Notes: generated from the letters alone by a model not told the origin. A DNA stretch of 6,099 bases from Nitrospirota bacterium (GCA_016208845.1 JACQXH010000030.1:1-6099); one strand, 5' to 3'. Shown: positions 1-5,908, counted from the first letter of the stretch. Made by a program: numbers and translations.

Positions 1-526
1 TGAGGATATTTCTTTCCTGCAGTTCCCTGACGATTTTAACCGCTGTATCTTCATCCGGGGCAGCGCCGAGGATAGCCGCAAAGCGCGGCATCCTGCCGTC
101 AACAAGCGCAATACCAAGATTACGCTGAATGGTATCTGTGATGAACCCATTGTATACATAACCTGTCTCAGGGTCGGTCACAGGCTCCAGTCCATTTATA
201 TATCTCAATGCGAGGATTATCTCTTCGGCAAAAAGCGTAGCCATTCCTGAATCAAGCGCCTCTCCAAGATACGGCTTCCAGAGTTTTTCCTCCGGCTCCT
301 CATGAAGCATCTCTCTGGTCATGCTGAGCGCTACCTTCATGTCTGCAAGCGTCTTCACCGGGAAGGCTGTCATCGCATAGATCATGGGCAGATAAAATGC
401 GGTGTCAGGGAATTCAAAAACAAAGTCTTTGCCTTTTTCAGCAATAGCCTTATCAAGCATTTCCTCTGCTCTTTTTACAAGCGTGTTCGCCGCCTTTATG
501 GCAGCAGAGGCTATTATCTTTGACAT
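1..526 (-). CDS. acsB: Acetyl-CoA synthase catalytic subunit AcsB, N-terminal part (cut by window edge)
   Basis: The first 175 residues of the acetyl-CoA synthase subunit of the CODH/ACS complex; the family is about 730 residues long and the rest lies beyond the left edge. AcsB joins a methyl group from the corrinoid protein, CO from CODH and coenzyme A into acetyl-CoA at its Ni-Fe-S A-cluster, in the cytoplasm. The visible part is the helical N-terminal domain that contacts CODH and forms the CO tunnel, so the A-cluster cysteines are not seen. Recognised from PDTAFYLP at residues 40-47, an AEEIILALRYI helix near 100-110, and YNGFITD...GIALVDGRMP near 125-147, which align with Moorella AcsB. 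The ATG at 526 has GGAGG five bases upstream (532-536). It lies 219 bases after the regulator gene with no confident promoter of its own, so read-through from perR or acsEDC is likely. Confidence 0.9.
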   Translation of the reverse strand, partial: MSKIIASAAIKAANTLVKRAEEMLDKAIAEKGKDFVFEFPDTAFYLPMIYAMTAFPVKTLADMKVALSMTREMLHEEPEEKLWKPYLGEALDSGMATLFAEEIILALRYINGLEPVTDPETGYVYNGFITDTIQRNLGIALVDGRMPRFAAILGAAPDEDTAVKIVRELQERNIL

Positions 527-588
527 TTAAACCTCCATATATTAAGATTCATGATACATTATGTCTACTTAAAAAAATATCGATTTCT

Positions 589-657
589 GTCATTCCTGCG
601 TAAGCAAAAATCCAGGGGTCATCTGTTTTACTGGATTCCCGCCTTCGCGGGAATGAC
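589..657. repeat. REP-like intergenic palindrome
   Basis: Two 27-base arms, 589-615 and 631-657, are inverted copies of each other (21 of 27 positions match) around a 15-base centre. The right arm contains its own perfect hairpin: ATTCCCGC (635-642), loop CTTC, GCGGGAAT (647-654). Elements of the form CTGGATTCCCGC...GCGGGAATGAC are common non-coding repeats in many Nitrospirota and proteobacterial genomes. The left arm is more decayed (TGCGTAAGCA where the intact arm has CGCGAAGGCG). It lies in the leader of acsB and has no T-run on either strand, so it is not a classical terminator. It may instead affect RNA stability. Confidence 0.75.
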
Positions 658-721
658 GACTTGACTGTAATTAGTTATTCTTAAAATTAAATAGATTAAA
701 AACTCTCAGCTTATGAGCCAT

Positions 722-749
722 GTATCCTGTATCGTGCATCCTTCATCAT
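722..749. repeat. Short 7-base-phased repeat at the perR 3' end
   Basis: Four consecutive 7-base words, GTATCCT, GTATCGT, GCATCCT and TCATCAT, run from 722 to 749 and overlap the perR stop codon. On the far side of the REP-like element a looser inverted counterpart (ATGATAC at 551-557, preceded by AAGATTC) can be seen. The phase equals that of the arrays in the two gaps of acsEDC, but the core word differs, so common origin is only suggested. Confidence 0.4.
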
Positions 750-1141
750 TTTTTACATTTCCGGCATATACCATGAAACTCAATGCAGACCGCCAGCACA
801 TCAAAATCCCTTCTCATTTCATCTGAAAGCCGGATCTTGAATTCTTTATTTATATCAACAATATTTTTGCACTTAATGCAATACAAATGATGATGGGGGC
901 CTGTGTTAGGGTCATACCTCTTCTTGTCAGGGTCTACGGTCACTACCTTTAGACCTCCCTTTTCAGCCAGGGCGTCAAGAGTGTTATATACAGTCGCAAA
1001 TGACATCGTGGGGAATTGTTTTAGAACATCCTTATAAATGTTTTCCGCAGACGGATGTGTGCCGTTGCCGGAAAGGTAGTGCAATATCGCAAGCCGCTGC
1101 GGCGTGAGCTTCATTCCAAGTTGTCTGTATTGTTCCGGCAT
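746..1141 (-). CDS. perR: PerR-type Fur-family repressor
   Basis: A 131-residue Fur-superfamily metalloregulator, probably a dimeric peroxide-sensing repressor. The N-terminal winged helix spans about residues 1-75 (LTPQR at 12-16; recognition helix around FATVYNTLDAL, 48-58). The dimerisation and metal domain follows. Two CxxC pairs, C88/C91 and C126/C129, form the structural zinc site. H29, D77, H83, H85 and D96 match Bacillus subtilis PerR H37, D85, H91, H93 and D104 at a constant offset of eight. The Asp at 96, where classical Fur has Glu, favours PerR over Fur; a nickel sensor (Nur) is less likely but not excluded. The first ATG is kept because it gives the usual YRQLGMKLTPQR start, though no good Shine-Dalgarno precedes it. 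It lies between acsC and acsB on the same strand, with its own promoter overlapped by a Fur-type box, which suggests autoregulation. Confidence 0.88.
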   Translation of the reverse strand: MPEQYRQLGMKLTPQRLAILHYLSGNGTHPSAENIYKDVLKQFPTMSFATVYNTLDALAEKGGLKVVTVDPDKKRYDPNTGPHHHLYCIKCKNIVDINKEFKIRLSDEMRRDFDVLAVCIEFHGICRKCKK

Positions 1142-1160
1142 GATTAGAATTACATTTTAC

Positions 1161-1196
1161 TGATAAATATTATCATTTTAGAATATTTATTGTCAA
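1161..1196 (-). promoter_or_regulatory. perR promoter overlapped by a Fur/PerR-type operator
   Basis: On the minus strand a perfect -35 TTGACA (1191-1196) is followed after 16 bases by the -10 GATAAT (1169-1174). The 15-base palindrome TGATAATATTTATCA (1161-1175) covers the -10 and matches the classical 7-1-7 Fur box TGATAATNATTATCA at 13 of 14 defined positions. It is a poorer match to the B. subtilis PerR box. A second dyad, ATAAATATT (1163-1171) with AATATTTAT (1182-1190), perfect over 9 bases with a 10-base spacer, spans -10 and spacer. The expected transcript start is near 1162, about 20 bases before the ATG. Bound repressor would block RNA polymerase. Confidence 0.8.
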
Positions 1197-1240
1197 AGAC
1201 CCTGTATAGAATCTATTGCTCAATTGACCCAGGAGAAAAC

Positions 1241-2581
1241 TTATTTTCTCTGCTTCAAAAATGTCGGAATGCTGTTAGCTTCCCTTGGGCCCACTGTGAT
1301 CTTCCAACCTTCAAGTTTGTCCTCAAGTGCTCCGCTAAGTATCGCGACCTGGCCCGGTATTATGAGTTCCTTATGTCCTATCTGGCCTTCAACGCCGCTT
1401 TCCTTTATGAACTGGGATATCTTGGCAGCAGTAAACTTTCCTGCAGCCCATGCGGTCAGCACTGACAGTCCTTCGCAGTCCATGACAGCAAGCCATGTCG
1501 GGACCTTGCTGTTTTCGACCTCACCAGACACTATAAAGTATGTCAGCGAGAAATTTGTCGTTATGAGCAAGGGCGATTCCGGAGCAGGCTCACCTACTTT
1601 ATATATCTTCTGCTCGACCTGCATAGGCACCTGCGGGTCTGTATATATGTTCTGCCTCAGGGTGAATAGAGCGAGATTTTTCCATTTCTCTATACTGCTT
1701 ATAACAACTATCGAGGAATATTTTGCAATGGCCACTGACGCTATTGCGGACTCAACAGCCGGATCAGCCCTCAATACAAAATTTATTATCGGATAGCCAA
1801 GCGGTTTGAAGTTCTTTTTAAGCGCAGAGCGCCTTATCTGCGTGTTGTTTTCAATAATTTCTTTTGCCGTTTTCGCGCCTGAGTCAAGCACCATATCATC
1901 AACGCCCAGAGATTTTATTTTTTCAGTGAGTGAACTCAGCGCCTCAAGGCCTTCAGCGCACACTCCGAGAGGGATCTTATGCGCCTTTGCAATTGCGGCC
2001 ATTGCATCAGCATTATCACTTGCAGCGCCATATAATAATGGTTTTCTGCTGGCAACAGCCTTGACTGCCGTCTCTGCCGCCGCCGCGTCCTTACAAACAA
2101 GTATAATTGCAGTGAACGGGGCTTTTTCCGCAACAAGTTTGACAACGGCCTCATATCTCCTGCTGTCATTTGATGCATATTCTATCGATACAGCATCCAC
2201 TCTAAGCTTCTGTCCCACGCGCTCCATTTCTGAACCCGACACCTCTGATGCTAATTTGGCGATTTCATCATCGCTCAGGGTATCTTTCAGGTTCAGCGCC
2301 AATGCGCATGGATTAAAAAATTTCTTGTCATGCCTGAAAAGAACTGTTTCTCCGCCCATCTTTACTGCCTTTTCACCAATGCCAAGCGCAAAAGTTCTAA
2401 TTGGAGGGGCTGAGGCCTCTCCAAGGACCCTCTTGGCCTCTTCTGAAACATCAGGACATTTTTCAAGTTCAACACCGGCCTGCGCAAGTTTCATGGCAAA
2501 GGCCAGGCATGTTGGAAAACCGCATTTCTTGCAGTTTGTTTTTGGCAGAAGCTTAAAAATCTCAACGCCGCTTAAAGCCAT
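1241..2581 (-). CDS. acsC: Corrinoid iron-sulfur protein large subunit AcsC (CdhE-type)
   Basis: The 446-residue gamma subunit of the corrinoid/iron-sulfur protein, the same length as the Moorella protein. It carries the cobamide that accepts a methyl group from methyl-tetrahydrofolate (via AcsE) and donates it to AcsB. The N-terminal domain holds the [4Fe-4S] motif C17-x2-C20-x4-C25-x16-C42, which reactivates oxidised Co(II). A TIM-barrel domain occupies the middle, and a C-terminal cobamide-binding domain (about 320-446) contains TNFSLTYF, SVLTAWAAGKF, IPGQVAILSG and VGPREA, all typical of the family. The ATG at 2581 has GGAGG five bases upstream (2587-2591). It lies 79 bases after acsD, separated by a repeat array, and 99 bases before perR. 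A 7-base hairpin (1233-1250) straddles the stop codon but has no T-run, so termination before perR is not evident. Confidence 0.95.
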   Translation of the reverse strand: MALSGVEIFKLLPKTNCKKCGFPTCLAFAMKLAQAGVELEKCPDVSEEAKRVLGEASAPPIRTFALGIGEKAVKMGGETVLFRHDKKFFNPCALALNLKDTLSDDEIAKLASEVSGSEMERVGQKLRVDAVSIEYASNDSRRYEAVVKLVAEKAPFTAIILVCKDAAAAETAVKAVASRKPLLYGAASDNADAMAAIAKAHKIPLGVCAEGLEALSSLTEKIKSLGVDDMVLDSGAKTAKEIIENNTQIRRSALKKNFKPLGYPIINFVLRADPAVESAIASVAIAKYSSIVVISSIEKWKNLALFTLRQNIYTDPQVPMQVEQKIYKVGEPAPESPLLITTNFSLTYFIVSGEVENSKVPTWLAVMDCEGLSVLTAWAAGKFTAAKISQFIKESGVEGQIGHKELIIPGQVAILSGALEDKLEGWKITVGPREANSIPTFLKQRK

Positions 2582-2600
2582 TTTAACCTCCGTGGATTAT

Positions 2601-2661
2601 CGTGATCCGTGATGCGTAATCTGTTGTTTTTCTCATTACGCATAACTCATTACGCGTTACT
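2601..2661. repeat. Inverted 7-base-unit array in the acsD-acsC gap
   Basis: Left side: CGTGATC, CGTGATG, CGTAATC in exact 7-base register (2601-2621). After 12 bases the right side continues with CATTACG, CATAACT, CATTACG, CGTTACT (2634-2661), which are inverted forms of the same unit. The two sides pair at 16 of 21 positions, including a perfect 9-base stem, ATGCGTAAT (2612-2620) with ATTACGCAT (2635-2643). The last unit runs into the acsD stop codon. It is closely related to the array at 3619-3688. There is no T-run, so a processing or stability hairpin is more likely than a terminator. Confidence 0.75.
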
Positions 2662-3602
2662 TAAATAAGTTCCCCTATAACTTTCTGAACGGTCTCTATC
2701 GCCTTAGGATGCCGCATTATCAGCAAATTCGTGCCCGCGATCAGCATTGCTGATGCCGTCACGGCCTCCCATGCTACCCCTCTTTCTTCAAGCTTGCCCC
2801 AGAGCGGGACCTCAGCTTCCAGCGCAGACACCTCTTTTATCTTCCATACATACATCCCGACATCGCCTGCAATAGGCGGCTGCATTGTCGCATCGTTTTG
2901 CATCAGGGCCGCAAGCCTTATTCTCTCCATAACAGAATATGTGTACTCGAGCCCGTAACCAAGGGCGGAACACATCGGGTCAGTAATGAGATTTTCCTTA
3001 TTAAAACCCATCTGGGTTATCAATATGTTCAATTGCTTTGCGAGATTAATATCAAGCTCGGACATGGCAATAAGTTTATGATTATGCGCCAGCGCTGCCG
3101 CGACTATTGTCTTGTAATTTCCTTCCTGCGCCTTTCCGATTATACAGTTATGACCAGAGGCTGCCTCTGCAGCGGCCACAAGCACAGAGGCGTCTTTTTC
3201 AACATTGTTAGAACCCAAAATAATAAGAGGCACATTGATCGCTGCAAGAACATCCTTGACGGTCTTTGCCGCATCCTGTGCAGAACGGTTCTCCCGGTCC
3301 GGATGCGTGCCGATGAGCCTGAGGGCAATGGCCTGCGCCTTCAATTCATTCTGACAATGCATGGCCCATTTTACCGGATCACTGCTTACAGCGGCGTACT
3401 GAGCCTTAAGCGTCTCAGGCCAGTCATCAGGCGGTATGTCCTGTATCTCAAATGCGATAACCGGTTTGGCAGGGATCTCTCCTTCAAATGAAAGGAACGG
3501 GAGCGTGTTCTCCCCTCCAAAATTCAGGGTCTGCGAATCCTTGCCAAAACTTACGCCGAGGACTTTTCCATTGTAAGATTCTTTTGGAACAACGTACGCC
3601 AT
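2661..3602 (-). CDS. acsD: Corrinoid iron-sulfur protein small subunit AcsD (CdhD-type)
   Basis: The 313-residue delta subunit of the corrinoid/iron-sulfur protein (about 320 in Moorella). It is a TIM-barrel protein that forms a heterodimer with AcsC and helps cap the cobamide during methyl transfer from AcsE and to AcsB; it carries no cofactor of its own. Family signs are GGENTLPF (29-36), DPVKWAM (75-81), a barrel strand LIILGSNN (126-133), LITDPMCSALGYGLEYTYSVMERIR (205-229) and a GDVGMYVWK-like segment near 247. The ATG at 3602 has GGAGG four bases upstream (3607-3611). The neighbours acsE (90 bases upstream) and acsC (79 bases downstream) are on the same strand with no terminator between, so the three probably form one operon. 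The gaps are filled by hairpin-forming repeats. Confidence 0.95.
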   Translation of the reverse strand: MAYVVPKESYNGKVLGVSFGKDSQTLNFGGENTLPFLSFEGEIPAKPVIAFEIQDIPPDDWPETLKAQYAAVSSDPVKWAMHCQNELKAQAIALRLIGTHPDRENRSAQDAAKTVKDVLAAINVPLIILGSNNVEKDASVLVAAAEAASGHNCIIGKAQEGNYKTIVAAALAHNHKLIAMSELDINLAKQLNILITQMGFNKENLITDPMCSALGYGLEYTYSVMERIRLAALMQNDATMQPPIAGDVGMYVWKIKEVSALEAEVPLWGKLEERGVAWEAVTASAMLIAGTNLLIMRHPKAIETVQKVIGELI

Positions 3603-3618
3603 AATACCTCCAATTAAT

Positions 3619-3688
3619 CGTGATGCGTAAAGCGTAATGAGTAATGGGCAAAAAACTACCCGTCACGGATCACGCATTACGGATTACG
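3619..3688. repeat. Inverted 7-base-unit array in the acsE-acsD gap
   Basis: The left side reads CGTGATG, CGTAAAG, CGTAATG, AGTAATG in exact 7-base register (3619-3646). The right side reads CGTCACG, GATCACG, CATTACG, GATTACG (3661-3688), the same unit inverted. The 30-base arms 3619-3648 and 3659-3688 match at 22 of 30 positions around a 10-base centre, and several mismatches would be G-U pairs in RNA, so a long hairpin is expected. It fills most of the 90-base gap and ends four bases before the acsE stop codon. No coding potential or T-run was seen. Confidence 0.8.
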
Positions 3689-3692
3689 GTCT

Positions 3693-4481
3693 TTATGTTT
3701 CAAGATACGAATGGGCATAAAGTGTCTTGCCTAAGAAGACATCTGTCGTCTTCAATGTATCCATAAGCTCTTTATCGAGCGGGTTCATTATCGCCGCAGT
3801 AAGGCCCTCGTACATCAATAAGGTCAGATATACCCTGTCTATAAGCCCCCGCATGTTCTTGGGAACACCGTTAGAGATATTGCTTAGACCTACTACGGTC
3901 TTCATTGGGGGATCATTCAATTCCTGGAACATTTTAACGGCCTTGATGGAATGCATGGCCTGATCCTGTGTCGTACATACCTGAAGGATGAGGGGATCAA
4001 GGAAGATGTCCTCAAGAGGCACGCCGTATTCAGCGGCCCGGGCCATAATCTCAGCGGCTATTCCGCATCTCTCTTCTGCGTCTGCCGGCAGTCCGCCTTT
4101 ACCGACTGTAAGGGCAATGACCTGGGCATTGTGCTTTGCCGCAAGTTCAAGTATCACAAACCTTTCAGGGTCGTTGGACGTGGAATTTATCAGCGCCCGG
4201 CCCCATGTGTTATTATGTGCCTTCAAGCCGGCCTCAAGTGCAGATGAATTCGTTGTGTCAAGACAAAGCGGGGCCTTGACCGTTTTCTGGATGCTCTCGA
4301 CCATCCACTTCATAAGGTCCTCGCCCTTTTCCTCCGCAGGACCGATATTTACGTCTATAAAATGTGCGCCGGCCTTCCATTGAGCCTCTGCAAGTTCCTG
4401 AATAGGCTTTGGGTCGCGGGCATTCATCGCCTCTCTTACTTTTTTGGCAATAACGCTGATCTTTTCGCCAATGATTATCAT
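3693..4481 (-). CDS. acsE: 5-methyltetrahydrofolate:corrinoid/iron-sulfur protein methyltransferase AcsE
   Basis: A 262-residue cytoplasmic methyltransferase, the same length as Moorella MeTr. It transfers the N5-methyl group of methyl-tetrahydrofolate to Co(I) of the AcsC/AcsD corrinoid protein, linking the methyl branch of the Wood-Ljungdahl pathway to acetyl-CoA synthesis. It is a pterin-binding (DHPS-like) TIM barrel throughout: IIIGEKI at the start, FIDVNIGPA at 41-49, LCLDTTN with D75, INST with N99, FLDPLIL with D162 and GLSNIS with N201. These match Moorella pterin and methyl-site residues D75, N96, D160 and N199, allowing for a three-residue insertion near 91. The ATG at 4481 has AAAGGAG about 11 bases upstream (4493-4499), a little distant; AAAGGG next to the start may help. 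It is the first gene of the acsEDC series and has a probable promoter at 4551-4579. Confidence 0.95.
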   Translation of the reverse strand: MIIIGEKISVIAKKVREAMNARDPKPIQELAEAQWKAGAHFIDVNIGPAEEKGEDLMKWMVESIQKTVKAPLCLDTTNSSALEAGLKAHNNTWGRALINSTSNDPERFVILELAAKHNAQVIALTVGKGGLPADAEERCGIAAEIMARAAEYGVPLEDIFLDPLILQVCTTQDQAMHSIKAVKMFQELNDPPMKTVVGLSNISNGVPKNMRGLIDRVYLTLLMYEGLTAAIMNPLDKELMDTLKTTDVFLGKTLYAHSYLET

Positions 4482-4550
4482 CCCTTTATAGTCTCCTTTC
4501 AGAAATTCTTAAACAAGACACCGAAGATAAGTTTGTAATAATACCATACA

Positions 4551-4579
4551 GTTATCCTAAAGTAAATATTTTTTTTCAA
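4551..4579 (-). promoter_or_regulatory. Probable acsE (acsEDC operon) promoter
   Basis: On the minus strand TTGAAA (4574-4579) and GATAAC (4551-4556) are separated by 17 bases that include an A-tract. The -35 matches consensus at 5 of 6 positions and the -10 at 4 of 6. The transcript would start near 4544, giving a leader of about 60 bases. The surrounding gap, 4482-4768, is AT-rich and holds no gene. Upstream of the -35 a 9-base direct repeat AAATAAGAA (4589-4597 and 4602-4610, period 13) could be an activator site, but this is speculative. No convincing Fur/PerR box was found here. Confidence 0.45.
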
Positions 4580-4753
4580 TAAATTTCAAAATAAGAATTT
4601 TAAATAAGAACTGTTATTAGATAGATAAAGAAGATTCTGCCAACCGGCAAATTTACATGCCTCAGACATAGAAATCGCTTCTCATGACAGATTTCTTTTA
4701 AAATCCGTTAAGGGTGATCTTTTGCTATTGACGACCGGAGGCCATATAAGTGT

Positions 4754-4775
4754 TAGCTGATGCTGTAATCAGCTA
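4754..4775 (-). other. Hairpin over the stop codon of the secreted-protein gene
   Basis: TAGCTGAT (4754-4761) and ATCAGCTA (4768-4775) form a perfect 8-base stem with a 6-base loop, spanning the stop codon at 4769-4771. No T-run follows on the minus strand, so it is at best a weak or Rho-assisted 3' end. Confidence 0.4.
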
Positions 4776-5320
4776 CACGAGTCGCTGCCATCGACTTTAT
4801 CTTCTGTCTGGAATCCACTGTCACTGATGTTTTTGAATCTTAGCCAACCTTGTCGTCCGTCTTTATCTATTATCGAAACCCACCAGACAAACTCAGGTGA
4901 TTGCTGTAATGTTCCATTCGACCAGACTTCCTCGGTTTTATTTAACTCTTTTCCGTTAAACCAAAGATCGTATTCCCCTTCACCGCGGTAAGATAAAACG
5001 TACACCTGATCACCCTTCTTAAATTTGCCAAACGATTTATTAATGACAATGATTCCGAATTTTAGAATATGGACATTTCCGCCAATTGCGGTAAATGTTT
5101 CACCGGGCCGGATTGTGAAGGATACTGTCGAATCATCTCCTTCTTTGTTGAATGCTTTTAGAACAGAATGAGCTGTCCATTTACCAGACTGACAGCACTC
5201 GAAGGGGCAAATGTCATGCTGAATAAAGGGTAGTTTTGGTCTGACGCTTTGCGCGTGGCTAGTAGAGGTAACAAATAAGATAATTGCTGTCACAAACATG
5301 ACGATGCCTTTTGAGTTCAT
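4769..5320 (-). CDS. Secreted protein of unknown function with a CPFECC motif
   Basis: A 183-residue protein with a clear Sec signal peptide: a short basic start (K4), a hydrophobic core at about 6-18, and a likely signal-peptidase I cut after SHA (A23). It is therefore expected in the periplasm or outside the cell. The mature N-terminus carries HDICPFECCQSGKWTA (35-50), a motif I associate with uncharacterised secreted proteins that often have SH3-like beta domains. C38, C42 and C43 could form a disulfide or bind metal. The rest is beta-rich and aromatic (GDQVYVLSYRGEGEYDLWF; EFVWWVSIIDKDGRQGWLRF), consistent with an SH3-like fold. C182 near the C-terminus may pair with one of the three cysteines. 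The ATG at 5320 is supported by AAAGGTGG four bases upstream and by the signal peptide. It seems functionally unrelated to the acs genes. The fold is a guess and no function is assigned. Confidence 0.75.
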   Translation of the reverse strand: MNSKGIVMFVTAIILFVTSTSHAQSVRPKLPFIQHDICPFECCQSGKWTAHSVLKAFNKEGDDSTVSFTIRPGETFTAIGGNVHILKFGIIVINKSFGKFKKGDQVYVLSYRGEGEYDLWFNGKELNKTEEVWSNGTLQQSPEFVWWVSIIDKDGRQGWLRFKNISDSGFQTEDKVDGSDSCS

Positions 5321-5408
5321 GCGTCCACCTTTACGTATTTAATGACAGCTAACGATATCTATACTACGCAGGTAGGGTGAAAAGAGATCAGCCTTCCCTC
5401 TATAGAAA

Positions 5409-5439
5409 ATTATAAGCTTCCCTTGTGACGTTTGTCACG
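5409..5439 (-). promoter_or_regulatory. Promoter of the secreted-protein gene with a CRP/FNR-type palindrome
   Basis: On the minus strand a perfect -10 TATAAT (5409-5414) lies 18 bases after GTGACA (5433-5438), which matches the -35 consensus at 5 of 6. The plus strand reads TGTGA-N6-TCACG at 5424-5439, a near-palindrome of CRP/FNR-superfamily type. It covers the -35 and part of the spacer, centred about 30 bases before the expected start near 5402, a position that fits repression better than class II activation. The leader would be about 80 bases. Confidence 0.5.
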
Positions 5440-5440
5440 A

Positions 5441-5468
5441 TAAAAATCAAAAGAAGCGAGATTCTTTT
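5441..5468 (-). terminator. Possible weak terminator after the nucleotidyltransferase gene
   Basis: On the minus strand AAAAGAA and TTCTTTT (5462-5468 and 5449-5455) form a 7-base stem around a 6-base loop, followed by GATTTTTA. The stem is almost all A-U apart from one G-C pair, so it would be weak. It lies 92 bases after the stop codon at 5561 and just before the next promoter, which is a sensible place for a terminator. Confidence 0.3.
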
Positions 5469-5560
5469 AAGCAGCCAGCTTGTTTGCCTTAACATGCAGT
5501 TTACGTGTTCGTACGCCTGAAGAATCTTAATTATCTCAAGAATATTTCCAGGGATATCCC

Positions 5561-5908
5561 CTATATCAATATCTTATTCTTCCTGCAGACGACAAGCCCT
5601 TCTTTTTTAATTACCCCACCGACAAAATCTAATTTGTCCCTTGAAGAATATTCTTCTAAAGGATAACCTACGGGCTGGATGTCGGCTTTTATTCCCCATA
5701 AATATTTTTGCAGTATCACCTGTGACTCATAATGTGATTTATTTTTGAATTTATGAGAAAAAACTGCGATATCAATATCGCTGCCGGTTCGGGCTTGTCC
5801 TCTTGCCTGCGAGCCGAATAATATCGCAAAATCAACAGGGATATCCCTTTGAACTCTTATAAGGTAGTCTCTTAAGACTTTCTTTACTTTTTCTTTGATT
5901 TTAGCCAT
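5561..5908 (-). CDS. MNT-type nucleotidyltransferase domain protein
   Basis: A 115-residue minimal nucleotidyltransferase of the polymerase-beta superfamily. The signature is ILFGSQARG (29-37) followed by SDIDIAVF (43-50), giving the G32-S33 nucleotide loop and metal-binding D44 and D46; ADIQPV supplies the third acid, D76. In the established HEPN-MNT toxin-antitoxin systems such proteins neutralise a HEPN RNase, in some cases by adding AMP to it. Here no HEPN gene lies on either side within the window, so it is either an orphan or has lost its partner. The ATG at 5908 has GAGGAG nine bases upstream (5918-5923). The gene is A+T-rich compared with the acs genes, which suggests separate acquisition. 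Family assignment is firm; an antitoxin role is inference. Confidence 0.85.
   Translation of the reverse strand: MAKIKEKVKKVLRDYLIRVQRDIPVDFAILFGSQARGQARTGSDIDIAVFSHKFKNKSHYESQVILQKYLWGIKADIQPVGYPLEEYSSRDKLDFVGGVIKKEGLVVCRKNKILI

Noticed and set aside
1233..1250. Perfect 7-base hairpin (GAGAAAA with TTTTCTC) around the acsC stop codon, as a terminator.
   Set aside because: On the minus strand it is followed by CTGGGTC rather than a T-run, and the stem is A-T rich.
1224..1796. Long plus-strand open frames opposite acsC (also 1806-2612) as genes.
   Set aside because: They are antisense to a well-conserved acsC, are low-complexity serine/alanine-rich, lack ribosome sites and match no family.
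2601..3688. The two 7-base repeat arrays as a CRISPR.
   Set aside because: The units are contiguous 7-base words in inverted halves, with no spacers or long conserved direct repeats.
4614..4628. TTATTAGATAGATAA as a PerR box upstream of acsE.
   Set aside because: It matches the PerR consensus at only about 9 of 14 positions in AT-rich DNA, no better than chance.
4670..4696. AGAAATC with GATTTCT inverted repeat as a terminator between the secreted-protein gene and acsE.
   Set aside because: The stem is short and A-T rich with a 13-base loop, and there is no T-run on the minus strand, where the genes lie.
5459..5527. AGATTCTT (5459-5466) and AAGAATCT (5520-5527) as ends of a small mobile element.
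   Set aside because: Eight bases about 50 apart in AT-rich DNA is weak, and no target-site duplication flanks them.
5400..5573. Open minus-strand frame of 57 codons between the nucleotidyltransferase and the secreted protein, with an inner ATG at 5495 that would give a 31-residue hydrophobic peptide.
   Set aside because: There is no ribosome site before the ATG, it overlaps a likely terminator and promoter, and it resembles no HEPN protein or other family I recognise.
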